A stretch of 21,360 nt of DNA from Clostridiales bacterium UBA4080. GTDB lineage: Bacteria; Bacillota; Clostridia; Lachnospirales; Vallitaleaceae. Location: positions 1-21,360 of the forward strand of contig DFYO01000035.1 of the NCBI GenBank assembly GCA_002381865.1, given 5' to 3'. Below the pieces are notes generated by a model. The model was not told the origin of the DNA, searched no databases, and saw only the letters and a program-made list of their open reading frames with translations. Both the position numbers and the translations under genes were made by a program. This document shows, one piece after another, positions 8,090 to 16,419 of this stretch. The number at the start of each line of letters is the position of its first letter. Positions within the stretch are counted from its first letter, which is position 1.

Positions 8090-8111
8090 CGGTGTGATAA
8101 AGGTGGAAAAA

Positions 8112-9881
8112 ATGTCAAACAGTATTAAATGGCGAATGGTAACAATATACGTTTTAATGGTAATTATTGTATTAATTGTCAGTGGTTCAATGATTGTATG
8201 GCTTACAAGTAAAAATGAGTATGATACCTTGAAAAAGGATATTATTTATACAGCAAATTTAACCAAGGAGGTTGTAGACCCAGAGGCAGAGCCCCAAAAA
8301 AATGGTGAAATATTAAAGCTGACAATAAAACAAAATAACAATACCTATAGTGATAAAAAACTCTATCTGCTGAATAAGGAAGGGGATGTAATTTTTCCGG
8401 ACAAGGAAGCAAATGGGGATTATCGTTTTTATTATCCACAGGTTATGGCGGCACTTAATGGCGAAAAGCTGCAAGAGCTGGATAATGTTAATATGAAGGA
8501 CTATGAATATGTTCTGAAGGGATATGCAGAACCAATAATATATAAGGGGCAGGTTGAATACGTAATATATGTTCTTGCTTCTACAGAAAAGATTATGACC
8601 TCTATGCAAAGAACTATCGGTGTAATAGTTCTTTCAATGGTGCTTGCAATTATTATGGCGGGAATTTTAGGTATATTTTTCTCGGGATTTTTGACAAAGC
8701 CAATAAGTGTGCTTTCTAAAAAGGCACAGGATATGGCTTCTGGTAATCTGGACAATCCAATACTTAATTATTCTAAGGATGAAATAGGGCAGCTTACCAA
8801 TAATTTCAATACTATGGCAGCCTCCTTGAAGGAGACTATGGAACAAATCTCAAGTGAAAAAAACAAGCTTGAAATTGTGTTTTTTCACATGACAGACGGA
8901 ATTCTTGTTTTTGACAGAAAGGGTAACCTTGGGCATACAAATCCTGCTTCAGTAGATATGCTGGGGATTGTAAAGCAAAGTAGCTACAGCGAGCTTTTTG
9001 GAGAATATACAGAGGCTAAGTTTGAAGAGGTTTTTGAAAAGGCGATGAAAGGTACCGTTCATCATATAATCCAAGTGGGAGACAAATACTACAATATATC
9101 CTTTGCAAGATTTTTAAGCCATTCTGAAACACAGACGGGAATGATTTGTGTTATTCAGGATATTACAGAGCATAAAAAGCTTGAGGAAATGCAAAAGGAA
9201 TTTGTGGCAAATGTATCACATGAGCTTAGGACACCGCTTACAACAATTAAAAGCTATACAGAAACACTATTAGACGGTGCTATGGAGGAAAAGGAAATAG
9301 CACAGAACTTTTTGAATGTAATCAATTATGAGGGAGATAGAATGACAGCACTTGTTCAGGACCTATTGGATTTATCCAGGCTGGACAACAAGCAGACGAC
9401 CTTTATTATGGAGGAGCTTAATCTGAATCTTTTGCTGGAGGAAAGCATTGAAAAGTTTTTGCTAACGGCACAAAAGAAAAACCAAGAGCTTAATTATCTT
9501 CGCTCGATAGATACCTACAGAGTTTTGGGCGATGCTAATAGAATTGAGCAGGTATTTAAAAACATTATATCCAATGCAATCAAATATAGCCCAGAAGGGG
9601 CAAAGATAACTACTGCTATTTATAAGGAGCAGGAAATGGCTGTAGTTAAGATTCAGGATACGGGCTTTGGGATTCCAAAGGAGGATTTGCCAAGAATATT
9701 TGAAAGATTTTACAGAGTGGATAAAGCCAGATCAAGAGAAATGGGAGGAACCGGTCTGGGGCTGGCAATTGCAAAAGAAATTATGGAGTATCTGGGAGGC
9801 AGCATTCAGATATCAAGTGAGTTAGGAAAAGGCTCGGTTTTTTATCTGAAGTTCCCGCTGATTATGGAAAAAAACAGATGA
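8112..9881 (+). CDS. walK: Sensor histidine kinase WalK (YycG)
   Basis: 589 aa from ATG 8112, chosen because AAGGTGG (8100-8106) lies 5 nt upstream; GTG 8094 is in frame but lacks a site. Order (ATG numbering): TM1 (about 9-31), an extracytoplasmic sensor domain, TM2 (about 169-194), HAMP (about 195-244, starting TKPISVLSKKAQDMA), PAS (about 250-352), HisKA with phospho-accepting H370 in NVSHELRTPL, and the ATPase domain with the N box (N484/N488, NAIKYS), G1 DTGFGIP (516-522) and G2 GTGLGLA (546-552). This is the complete WalK plan. It phosphorylates WalR in response to envelope state and would be modulated by the YycH/YycI-like membrane proteins encoded next. Confidence 0.93.
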   Translation: MSNSIKWRMVTIYVLMVIIVLIVSGSMIVWLTSKNEYDTLKKDIIYTANLTKEVVDPEAEPQKNGEILKLTIKQNNNTYSDKKLYLLNKEGDVIFPDKEANGDYRFYYPQVMAALNGEKLQELDNVNMKDYEYVLKGYAEPIIYKGQVEYVIYVLASTEKIMTSMQRTIGVIVLSMVLAIIMAGILGIFFSGFLTKPISVLSKKAQDMASGNLDNPILNYSKDEIGQLTNNFNTMAASLKETMEQISSEKNKLEIVFFHMTDGILVFDRKGNLGHTNPASVDMLGIVKQSSYSELFGEYTEAKFEEVFEKAMKGTVHHIIQVGDKYYNISFARFLSHSETQTGMICVIQDITEHKKLEEMQKEFVANVSHELRTPLTTIKSYTETLLDGAMEEKEIAQNFLNVINYEGDRMTALVQDLLDLSRLDNKQTTFIMEELNLNLLLEESIEKFLLTAQKKNQELNYLRSIDTYRVLGDANRIEQVFKNIISNAIKYSPEGAKITTAIYKEQEMAVVKIQDTGFGIPKEDLPRIFERFYRVDKARSREMGGTGLGLAIAKEIMEYLGGSIQISSELGKGSVFYLKFPLIMEKNR

Positions 9882-9903
9882 TGTTAGTAAATAGTTATCC
9901 TTT

Positions 9904-9936
9904 TGTAACGGCTTTGTAATATAGGTTTAGTATAAT
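9904..9936 (+). promoter_or_regulatory. WalR box plus -10: promoter of the orf215-yycH-yycI cluster
   Basis: TGTAAC (9904-9909), N5 (GGCTT), TGTAAT (9915-9920) matches the WalR consensus TGTWAH-N5-TGTWAH exactly. Ten nt further is a perfect TATAAT (9931-9936). No good -35 exists, so the box occupies the -35 position, the usual geometry for an activator of the OmpR/PhoB group. It lies in the 86-nt gap between walK and the secreted-protein gene. I infer that WalR activates the downstream genes, making a feedback loop through the kinase modulators. Confidence 0.7.
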
Positions 9937-9967
9937 TAAGCTACAAATAAAACTAGGAGGTGTACAT

Positions 9968-10615
9968 ATGTATTTTAGAAGAATAGCTATGATGATTTTA
10001 TGTCTCATAATGACTTTTGGATTTACTGCTAATGCATATGCAGCACCTGTTGATGGCAATACATTTTTTTCCACCTTTAAAATCAGACAGGGACAAATTG
10101 CTGGCTTTGCTGAGAATGGGGACTACGGACTTTATGCTGTAACAGCAGATGGAGTAAGCGTGCCTCAAAGCAACGCGGGACCAATTAACGACTACAAGGT
10201 TCTTGTATTGAATAATGGATATTCTAAGCTATCTGTAGTAACCTTTTCTCCCACAAAGCTTATTTCAGGAAAAGGACAGGAACAAACAGTAGTAGGTGTT
10301 AATGTATTTCATACCTCAGGGGCTCAAATTACTGATTCTAATGCATCCTTAAAAACTATTGGTGCATCAGGAGTTTACAATTCTCAAATAGGCTTAGACA
10401 CAGGTAATAATTATGTTGTTATTGCAGTTAAAAAGGGAAGCTTGATTCTTTACAGATTATTTAAAATAACTGTAATGGAGGAGCAGACTAAGGGAGCACT
10501 TGAAAATATGAAATTATTTTTCGTGCAAACAGATAAGAGCAATGATGAACCAGCTCAAGGTTCATTGCTAAAGCAGGTTATTGGAACACCCGTAATTGAT
10601 TCTTTAATGAAGTAA
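9968..10615 (+). CDS. Secreted protein of unknown function in the wal locus
   Basis: A 215-residue protein that I do not recognise. AGGAGGTG (9955-9962) is an excellent ribosome binding site. The N-terminus is a clear signal peptide (basic YFRRI, hydrophobic core to about 20, then ANAYA-A; cleavage probably after residue 25). No lipobox or C-terminal anchor is visible, so it is probably released or wall-associated. The mature part is rich in short beta-prone stretches (YKVLVLNN, NNYVVIAVKKGSLILYRLFKITV), with a hydrophilic tail, suggesting one beta-sandwich-like domain; this is a guess from composition. It sits between walK and yycH, where standard walRKHI loci have no gene, and has the WalR-box promoter directly upstream. 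A ligand or modulator for WalK is possible but unproven. Confidence 0.85.
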   Translation: MYFRRIAMMILCLIMTFGFTANAYAAPVDGNTFFSTFKIRQGQIAGFAENGDYGLYAVTADGVSVPQSNAGPINDYKVLVLNNGYSKLSVVTFSPTKLISGKGQEQTVVGVNVFHTSGAQITDSNASLKTIGASGVYNSQIGLDTGNNYVVIAVKKGSLILYRLFKITVMEEQTKGALENMKLFFVQTDKSNDEPAQGSLLKQVIGTPVIDSLMK

Positions 10616-10630
10616 ATATGGTGATATGGC

Positions 10631-12010
10631 ATGAAAAAGACGATGATGAAATCGGCACTTTTGGGTTTCTTAATTGTAGTCAGCCTTTATCAGGTAGCAA
10701 CGTTATGGTTTGATAATGTATCAGATCGTAACGTTTTTTATAGCTTGATAAAGGATACTGCAAATAAGATATTTGAACCGAGGCTAGAGAATGAAAAAGA
10801 ATATATGATAAAGCCTGAAACGATGGGAGCTTACTTGGGTCTTTCTGACAAGGATTTTACAGTTGTGCCAAGAAGCAATCCAAGCAATAAAAAAATTCTT
10901 TCAGCAAGTACGGTGGTAATTGAAAAGGCACTAAAGGAAGGAAAAGAAGAGGAAGCTGAGGAGGCTTCATTTATTTGGCAAAAAAGAGGCTTTTGTTTTG
11001 AGCTTCCCATGGAAATGTCAAAGGAACAACTAAAAAGCGATTTTAAGCTTAATAGTAGCGCTATCAAGCTATTAAATAGTACAACCATGATAGGGATAGT
11101 TCCTATAGCAGATGAAGATAAAAAGATATTAATATATATGCTGGATAAGGAAACTAATAAGCTTATAGTTTACAGGACAGATAAAAAGGGTATTGCAGAG
11201 GAAGTAAGACTTCTAGAGACTGAACTTAACGGACTTGAAAAAACAGAGAAGGGTGCATATATATCTACATTAAAAAATGATATTAGTCTTTTTGCAAATC
11301 CGGTATTGATTTTGCTGCCCAGCAATAATGTGAATTATTTTGAGAAAATAAAGCTGAGCCTTCCCTTTTTAGATAAAGAGGGAAAGGTGTTTTTGGAAGA
11401 AGAGCTAGAGAATTATGTAGATAAATTTTTCAAAAATCCAAATGTAAAGTGGTCAGTGCAAAATAAAGACGTTATGATATATGGGGATGATGCTTCTTTA
11501 GTAAAATATTCAAAACAGGGACTAATCGAGTATACCGCAATCCAAAGCACTGAGGTAATTAATCCTAATCTTTCTGATGATTATAATGTTGCATATAGCT
11601 TTCTGATGAATGATAAAATTATGCAAAATGAGGATTTTTATTTGAAGGATTATAAAATAGAAAACACAAAAACAATCTTTAATTTTAGCTATGGCTACGA
11701 TGGATATCCGCTGTGCTTGGATAATGAGCTTTTAAAAGCTAATAATATGATATATCCAGTGGAGATTACAGTTGAGAATGGGAAGGTATTAAAATACAAG
11801 CGCTTATTATTTGAAATGGAATTGCAGAACAGGCAATATAGTTTTAAAGGACAGTTCGAAAGGGTCCTAAATGAATTTTTGGAGAACAATAAGGTTGCAG
11901 AGAGAGAGCTTGAGGATATGTATTTGGGCTATTCCTTCAAAGATAAGGAAGGCACATTAAAATGGATAATAAGAACAAGGGACCAAAAGTTTGATATGGA
12001 AATCCACTAG
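10631..12010 (+). CDS. yycH: YycH-like regulator of WalK
   Basis: 459 aa, close to the usual YycH length of about 450. A single N-terminal transmembrane helix (about residues 8-27, SALLGFLIVVSLYQVATLW) is followed by a large extracytoplasmic part with no catalytic motif. The start codon is 15 nt after the preceding stop; only a modest GGTGA site precedes it. The assignment rests on topology, length and position (after walK, before a clear YycI-like gene) more than on sequence motifs. In Bacillus and Staphylococcus, YycH and YycI contact WalK through their transmembrane helices and set its activity. Frequent Lys/Glu and low G+C match the neighbours. Confidence 0.75.
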   Translation: MKKTMMKSALLGFLIVVSLYQVATLWFDNVSDRNVFYSLIKDTANKIFEPRLENEKEYMIKPETMGAYLGLSDKDFTVVPRSNPSNKKILSASTVVIEKALKEGKEEEAEEASFIWQKRGFCFELPMEMSKEQLKSDFKLNSSAIKLLNSTTMIGIVPIADEDKKILIYMLDKETNKLIVYRTDKKGIAEEVRLLETELNGLEKTEKGAYISTLKNDISLFANPVLILLPSNNVNYFEKIKLSLPFLDKEGKVFLEEELENYVDKFFKNPNVKWSVQNKDVMIYGDDASLVKYSKQGLIEYTAIQSTEVINPNLSDDYNVAYSFLMNDKIMQNEDFYLKDYKIENTKTIFNFSYGYDGYPLCLDNELLKANNMIYPVEITVENGKVLKYKRLLFEMELQNRQYSFKGQFERVLNEFLENNKVAERELEDMYLGYSFKDKEGTLKWIIRTRDQKFDMEIH

Positions 12011-12020
12011 GAGAATAAAG

Positions 12021-12908
12021 ATGAATTGGAATAAAATACTTAATATTTTCATATTGATTTTTTTTGTGGCTAACCTAGGGATTTTTGGTATAAGCTATTT
12101 TCAGGCAGAAAAAAAATACACTATTTCTGCCGAAAGAGAAGAGCAACTAAGAGAAATACTCAAAAACAAAGGCTTAGCGCTGTATACTCAGCTGCCTACA
12201 TATTACCCAATGAAAACGGTAACGCTTAAAAAGCCTCAAGCAGACAAAGAAAAGATTGCAAAAAGAATACTAAATGAAGGTCTGTTTGACAGAGCATTTG
12301 GTGCTGACCTTGATAGCTACAGCCTAGGAGAGCAGGAGCTGCGATTTTATAAAAGCACAAGAAATGGAGAGATATACTATAAGGGCAAAAATCAAAAGTA
12401 TTTCCCCAAGGACTTTACCCAAAAGGAGCTAGAAAGAGTTAGCAGTATTTTGGCAGAGGACTTAATGCTGGGAATACCAGATATGGAGATTACATACCTA
12501 AAAACCTATGAGGAGTATAGTATTATAGAGCTGCATGAGGTATTTAAGAATAAGATACTGTTCTGTAATTACGTTAGTATCAAAGTCAACAAAGACGGAA
12601 GTATTGAAGCTAGTGCAAAAAGATATGAGCCTCTGGAATTTTCTGCCGAAAAGCAGGAAATATATTCTGTTGATGAAATTTTATATAGCTTTGCGGAAAG
12701 CATTGAAAAAAACGCAAGTGAAATGTACTCGATTACTGATATAGACTTGGGCTATGAAATTGGAGAGGAAAAAATCAATGATAGCAATGGTGAGACAGCA
12801 TCTCCCTATTATAGGATCAAATTGCACAATGAATTTGTCTATTATGTCAATGCCTACACCAATGAAGTAAGAACAAATCAACTAAGAACACTGGAAAAAG
12901 AGGAATAA
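12021..12908 (+). CDS. yycI: YycI-like regulator of WalK
   Basis: 295 aa from ATG 12021, preceded by AGGAG at 12009-12013 (7-nt spacing); an in-frame ATG at 11991 lies inside yycH with no site. The start MNWNKILNIFILIFF closely resembles the conserved M-[DN]-W-x-K-x-x-x-IFI opening of YycI proteins, followed by one transmembrane helix (to about residue 24) and an extracytoplasmic domain. It is 10 nt after the yycH stop, so the pair is co-translated, fitting a YycH-YycI complex. No terminator is visible after it; murA follows from its own promoter. Confidence 0.82.
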   Translation: MNWNKILNIFILIFFVANLGIFGISYFQAEKKYTISAEREEQLREILKNKGLALYTQLPTYYPMKTVTLKKPQADKEKIAKRILNEGLFDRAFGADLDSYSLGEQELRFYKSTRNGEIYYKGKNQKYFPKDFTQKELERVSSILAEDLMLGIPDMEITYLKTYEEYSIIELHEVFKNKILFCNYVSIKVNKDGSIEASAKRYEPLEFSAEKQEIYSVDEILYSFAESIEKNASEMYSITDIDLGYEIGEEKINDSNGETASPYYRIKLHNEFVYYVNAYTNEVRTNQLRTLEKEE

Positions 12909-12915
12909 TTTATCC

Positions 12916-12944
12916 TTTTATTATATTGATATATGTGTTATAAT
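12916..12944 (+). promoter_or_regulatory. Promoter of murA
   Basis: A perfect TATAAT (12939-12944) is preceded by TGT (extended -10). The -35 region 17 nt upstream is poor (TTTTAT, 12916-12921), which an extended -10 can tolerate. It lies in the 70-nt gap after yycI. Confidence 0.6.
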
Positions 12945-12978
12945 TTATGTGTTTATAAAATGAACTTTGAGGTGAAGA

Positions 12979-14268
12979 ATGGAACAACTTATAATAAATG
13001 GTGGAAAAAGATTAAAGGGTACTGTTTCGGTAAGTGGAGCAAAAAATGCGGCACTTGCAATTATTCCTGCAGCCTTGCTTTGCAAGGACGTTTGTATTGT
13101 GGAGAATGTTCCATGCGTTAATGACATCACCGTTTTATTGGATGCCATGAGGGAATTGGGAGTTAAAATTGAAAATCTTGATGAGCATACGATTAAGATT
13201 GATGCAAGTAAGATTAAGACATTTCATGTTGACTATGAACATATCAATAAAATAAGAGCCTCCTATTATCTGCTAGGGGCGCTATTAGGAAGATTTAAAA
13301 GAGCTGAGGTTGCATTGCCGGGAGGCTGTAATATTGGAAGCAGACCAATAGATCAGCATATAAAAGGCTTTGAGGCTCTTGGAGCAAAGGTTTCGGTAGA
13401 GCATGGGATGATTCATGCAAAGGCAGATGCACTTGAAGGAAGTACAATCTATTTGGATGTTGTCAGCGTAGGGGCAACAATTAATATTATGCTTGCTGCT
13501 ACTCTTGCAGAGGGTGTAACAGTTATTGAAAATGCAGCTAAGGAGCCGCATATTGTAGATGTTGCAAACTTTTTGAACAGTATGGGAGCAGATATTAAAG
13601 GCTCAGGGACTGATACAATTAAAATACATGGAGTTGAAAGGCTTCACTCAGCTGAATATATGATGATTCCTGACCAGATTGAAGCAGGAACCTATATGGT
13701 TGCAAGTGCTATTACTGGCGGAGATGTAACAGTTACAAACCTTATACCTAAGCATATGGAAGCGATTTCAGCTAAGCTTAAGGAGATGGGAGTAGGCATA
13801 GAAGAGCTGGATGAAGGCATAAGAGTTTTTCAAAAAGAAAAGGCACTTAAGTGTATTCATGTTAAAACTCTTCCCTATCCTGGATTTCCTACAGATATGC
13901 AGCCGCAGATTACAGCTTTGCTGACGAAGATTAATGGGACAAGTCTTATGACAGAGGGTGTATGGGAAAATCGTTTCCAATATACGGATGAATTAAACAG
14001 AATGGGTGCTAATATAAGAGTAGAAGGAAGCACCGCCATTATTAGCGGAGTAAAACAGCTAACAGGAGCAGAGGTTACATCAACTGATTTAAGAGCAGGA
14101 GCAGCACTTGTGCTGGCAGGGCTTGCAGCTCAGGGGAAAACTATTATTAATCATGTGGACTATATTGACAGGGGCTATGAGCATATAGAGCTGAAGCTTA
14201 GAGCACTGGGTGCAGATATTGTTAGAGTTCCAACGGATAAATCAAAAGAACTATTTAAGGTTGTCTAG
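12979..14268 (+). CDS. murA: UDP-N-acetylglucosamine 1-carboxyvinyltransferase
   Basis: 429 aa, standard MurA length. It transfers enolpyruvyl from PEP to UDP-GlcNAc in the cytoplasm, the first committed step of peptidoglycan synthesis. Visible residues: K22/N23 in SGAKNAALAI, the PEP-reactive cysteine C117 in PGGCNIGSRP (so fosfomycin-sensitive type, not the Asp variant), and D306 in PGFPTDMQPQ. GAGGTG at 12969-12974 supports the start. Firmicutes often carry two paralogues (MurA and MurZ/MurA2); I cannot tell which this is. It has its own promoter and terminator, and its position next to the wal genes puts wall synthesis beside wall-hydrolysis control. Confidence 0.96.
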   Translation: MEQLIINGGKRLKGTVSVSGAKNAALAIIPAALLCKDVCIVENVPCVNDITVLLDAMRELGVKIENLDEHTIKIDASKIKTFHVDYEHINKIRASYYLLGALLGRFKRAEVALPGGCNIGSRPIDQHIKGFEALGAKVSVEHGMIHAKADALEGSTIYLDVVSVGATINIMLAATLAEGVTVIENAAKEPHIVDVANFLNSMGADIKGSGTDTIKIHGVERLHSAEYMMIPDQIEAGTYMVASAITGGDVTVTNLIPKHMEAISAKLKEMGVGIEELDEGIRVFQKEKALKCIHVKTLPYPGFPTDMQPQITALLTKINGTSLMTEGVWENRFQYTDELNRMGANIRVEGSTAIISGVKQLTGAEVTSTDLRAGAALVLAGLAAQGKTIINHVDYIDRGYEHIELKLRALGADIVRVPTDKSKELFKVV

Positions 14269-14288
14269 ATACGGATATAAGAATTATG

Positions 14289-14321
14289 AAGTGCCTTCAT
14301 TATTTGCGAGGGCACTTTTTT
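14289..14321 (+). terminator. Terminator of murA
   Basis: AAGTGCCTTC (14289-14298) pairs with GAGGGCACTT (14308-14317; 9 Watson-Crick pairs and one G-U) over a 9-nt loop, followed by a run of T. Confidence 0.88.
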
Positions 14322-14322
14322 A

Positions 14323-14376
14323 TTTCATAGGAAAGACCTTGCTATGGTAATGTGTAAAAGTATCTTTCCTATGAAA
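14323..14376. repeat. 14-bp inverted repeat, TTTCATAGGAAAGA
   Basis: TTTCATAGGAAAGA (14323-14336) is exactly complementary to 14363-14376; the loop is 26 nt. The core ATAGGAAAG recurs at 14485-14493 and 16479-16486, linking this palindrome to the other elements in the window. It directly follows the murA terminator. Confidence 0.8.
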
Positions 14377-14500
14377 CAAAAAAGGCACTGCGTGCCAAAG
14401 ATGCGCACCTCGCGGATAAGAAGGTATTGCTTCGCAAACCGCTCGGGCGCGTAGTGTCTGACTTGTCAGACACTTTGTTCTAGAATAGGAAAGTTCTAAG
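14377..14500. repeat. Multi-hairpin GC-rich element between murA and rlmH
   Basis: This 124-nt stretch is far richer in G+C than its surroundings and holds a series of hairpins: GGCAC/GTGCC; an outer pairing of GCGC and GCGG with CCGC and GCGC around TTGCTTCGCAA; and a perfect 10-bp stem AGTGTCTGAC (14453-14462) with GTCAGACACT (14465-14474) over a TT loop. It ends in TAGAATAGGAAAGTTC (14481-14496), a motif repeated at 16474-16489. No open reading frame covers it. It could be a dispersed palindromic element or a small structured RNA; I cannot assign a known RNA family. Confidence 0.6.
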
Positions 14501-14529
14501 GTCAGCCAGTAACAAGAGGTGAAAAGAAT

Positions 14530-15009
14530 ATGAAAATTACAATTATTGCAGTAGGAAAGCTCAAGGAAAAATATTGGACAGAGGCAATTAAAGAATATAC
14601 AATGCGCTTGTCAAAGTACTGTAAGCTTGATATTATTGAGCTAGCAGATGAAAAAGCACCGGAAAAAATGTCTTTGGCGCAGGAAGAAGAAGTAAAAGTC
14701 AAAGAGGGTGAGCGCATTCTGAAAAATATTGGTAAAAATTGTTATACAATTGCACTTGCAATCGAAGGAAAACAAAAAAGCTCTACGGAGCTTGCAGAGC
14801 ATATAACTCAGCTTGGAGTGAAGGGAAACGGACATTTGTGTTTTATAATCGGCGGTTCACTAGGCTTGTCTGAACAAGTACTTAAAGCTGTAGATGAAAA
14901 GCTTAGCTTTTCAAAAATGACCTTTCCGCATCAGCTGATGAGGGTTGTATTATTGGAACAGATATACAGAAGCTTTCGAATACAAAACAATGAACCATAT
15001 CATAAGTAA
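14530..15009 (+). CDS. rlmH: 23S rRNA pseudouridine-1915 N3-methyltransferase
   Basis: 159 aa, exactly the RlmH length. A SPOUT-class methyltransferase: the start MKITIIAVGKLKEKYW, the SAM-binding knot loop FIIGGSLG (105-112) and the C-terminal block SFSKMTFPHQLMRVVLLEQI ending in YHK are diagnostic. It methylates the pseudouridine at E. coli position 1915 in helix 69 on assembled ribosomes. AGAGGTG (14515-14521) lies 8 nt before the ATG. In Bacillus and Staphylococcus rlmH also sits just beyond the walRK-yycHI block, so its place here is conserved synteny. I see no convincing dedicated promoter in the repeat region upstream. Confidence 0.97.
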   Translation: MKITIIAVGKLKEKYWTEAIKEYTMRLSKYCKLDIIELADEKAPEKMSLAQEEEVKVKEGERILKNIGKNCYTIALAIEGKQKSSTELAEHITQLGVKGNGHLCFIIGGSLGLSEQVLKAVDEKLSFSKMTFPHQLMRVVLLEQIYRSFRIQNNEPYHK

Positions 15010-15049
15010 AGAATGATAAACTGTACCATAAATAAAAAGGGGATAAATT

Positions 15050-16351
15050 ATGAAAAAGAGATTATTAAGCTATTTGCTGGTATTTATTATTCTAGCAGCT
15101 AGTACAGGAGTTAATTCCAAAGCAGAGGGAAACACCTTAAATTTGAAATCAGAGGCTATAGTACTCTTGGAAGAAACTACAGGTAAAATTATTTATGATA
15201 AAAATGCAAAGGCAAAGATGTATCCAGCAAGCACAACAAAGGTACTTACAGCCTTGCTTTTAATTGAGAATATTAAGCCTGATGAACCAATAATTGTAGG
15301 CAGAGAAATTAATGGAGTGCCGCTAGATGCCAGTAAGGCAGGGCATAAGATTGGTGATAAGCTTACACTTAAGCAGCTGTTAATGGCGTTGATGCTTCCC
15401 TCAGGGAATGATTCTGCCTATGTTGCGGCAATGGCGGTTGCAAAAAAGACAAGTAATAACCCAGACCTTGATGCGACTACCGGACTGGCTCAGTTTTCAC
15501 AGCTTATGAATGAAAAAGCAAAGGCTATTGGAGCTGAAAATTCGCATTTTGTTAATTCAAGTGGTTATCATGAAGATGGACATTATTCAACAGCCTATGA
15601 TATTGCTTTAATAACAAGAGAGGCAATGAAAAGCGAGCTGTTTAGAGAGGTAGTAAAAACCCCCTCCTTTGATATGGAATTTGGAGCTGAGCCAGAGAGA
15701 AACACCACATGGAGAAATCGAAATCTTTTAATTGATGCACGATACAGTAGCTCTTATTATCCCTATGCTACGGGCGTTAAAACAGGCAATACAGATCAAG
15801 CAGGAGAATGTCTGGTTTCAACGGCAACAAAGGATGGAATGAAGCTTGTTGCAGTTGTGCTAAAATCACCACAGGATTTGAGATTTATGGAAAGTAAAGC
15901 ACTATTTGAATATGGCTTTGTAAAATATGCGCTCTATACCTTTTCAAAATCAGGTGAGGTAATTGAAAAGCTACCAATTCCAAATGCAACAAAAAAAGGC
16001 CCGCAAGAGCTAGAGGTGGTTGCAAAGGAAGAAAGAACGGAGCTGCTTTTTAAAAACCAGGTAGAAAAAATTGAGAAAAAGATTGAATGGAGTACAACTC
16101 CTCTTAAAGCACCGATTGAAGCGGGGCATACGGTTGGAAAGCTTACATATACCTTAGAGGGAGAGGTTTTGGGCGAAGTTACTTTGCTAGCTAAGCATTC
16201 TGTTTCTAAGCGTACAATATTTGAATTCCTTGCCTCAGATGCAGCAATACCTTATTGGGGAGCGATACTAGGCGTAATAACACTTGTACTTGGGATAATG
16301 TACCTTATGAAAACAAGAAAGAATAGAAGAAGATTTAAGAGAAGATTTTAA
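15050..16351 (+). CDS. Serine-type D-Ala-D-Ala carboxypeptidase (penicillin-binding protein)
   Basis: 433 aa with a signal peptide (MKKRLLSYLLVFIILAAS...), an S11 peptidase domain and a C-terminal anchor. Active-site motifs are all present: S61-x-x-K64 in PASTTKVL, S118-G119-N120, and K244-T245-G246. A beta-rich stem (about 300-395) leads to a true transmembrane helix (about 400-418) and a very basic tail (KTRKNRRRFKRRF), rather than the amphipathic helix of PBP5. It trims the terminal D-alanine from pentapeptides, limiting cross-linking. It starts 40 nt after rlmH with AAGGGG at 15037-15042 and is probably co-transcribed with it. The closest named relatives are the DacA/DacF group; I do not choose between them. 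Confidence 0.95.
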   Translation: MKKRLLSYLLVFIILAASTGVNSKAEGNTLNLKSEAIVLLEETTGKIIYDKNAKAKMYPASTTKVLTALLLIENIKPDEPIIVGREINGVPLDASKAGHKIGDKLTLKQLLMALMLPSGNDSAYVAAMAVAKKTSNNPDLDATTGLAQFSQLMNEKAKAIGAENSHFVNSSGYHEDGHYSTAYDIALITREAMKSELFREVVKTPSFDMEFGAEPERNTTWRNRNLLIDARYSSSYYPYATGVKTGNTDQAGECLVSTATKDGMKLVAVVLKSPQDLRFMESKALFEYGFVKYALYTFSKSGEVIEKLPIPNATKKGPQELEVVAKEERTELLFKNQVEKIEKKIEWSTTPLKAPIEAGHTVGKLTYTLEGEVLGEVTLLAKHSVSKRTIFEFLASDAAIPYWGAILGVITLVLGIMYLMKTRKNRRRFKRRF

Positions 16352-16419
16352 ATAAGAAAGATAGCTATTAATGCGTAAATAATAAATACAATCAATAATA
16401 GTGGCAATTAATATAAACC

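Noticed and set aside
8094..8111. GTG start for walK
   Set aside because: The ribosome binding site AAGGTGG lies downstream of it and fits ATG 8112.
11991..12020. Upstream ATG for the yycI-like gene inside yycH
   Set aside because: Adds ten residues before the conserved MNWNK opening and lacks a ribosome binding site; AGGAG precedes ATG 12021.
12933..13121. Small Cys-rich open frame (CGTC, CGEC), zinc-ribbon-like
   Set aside because: It overlaps the murA start in another frame, and the ribosome binding site and conservation belong to murA.
14401..14475. tRNA-like cloverleaf in the hairpin region
   Set aside because: Several stems are present but there is no 7-nt anticodon loop, no TTCRANY T-loop and no acceptor stem.
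14476..14502. Promoter for rlmH (TTGTTC ... TAAGGT, or TAGAAT at 14481)
   Set aside because: Poor -10 match in the first, no -35 at proper spacing in the second; it coincides with the repeated TAGAATAGGAAAGTT motif.
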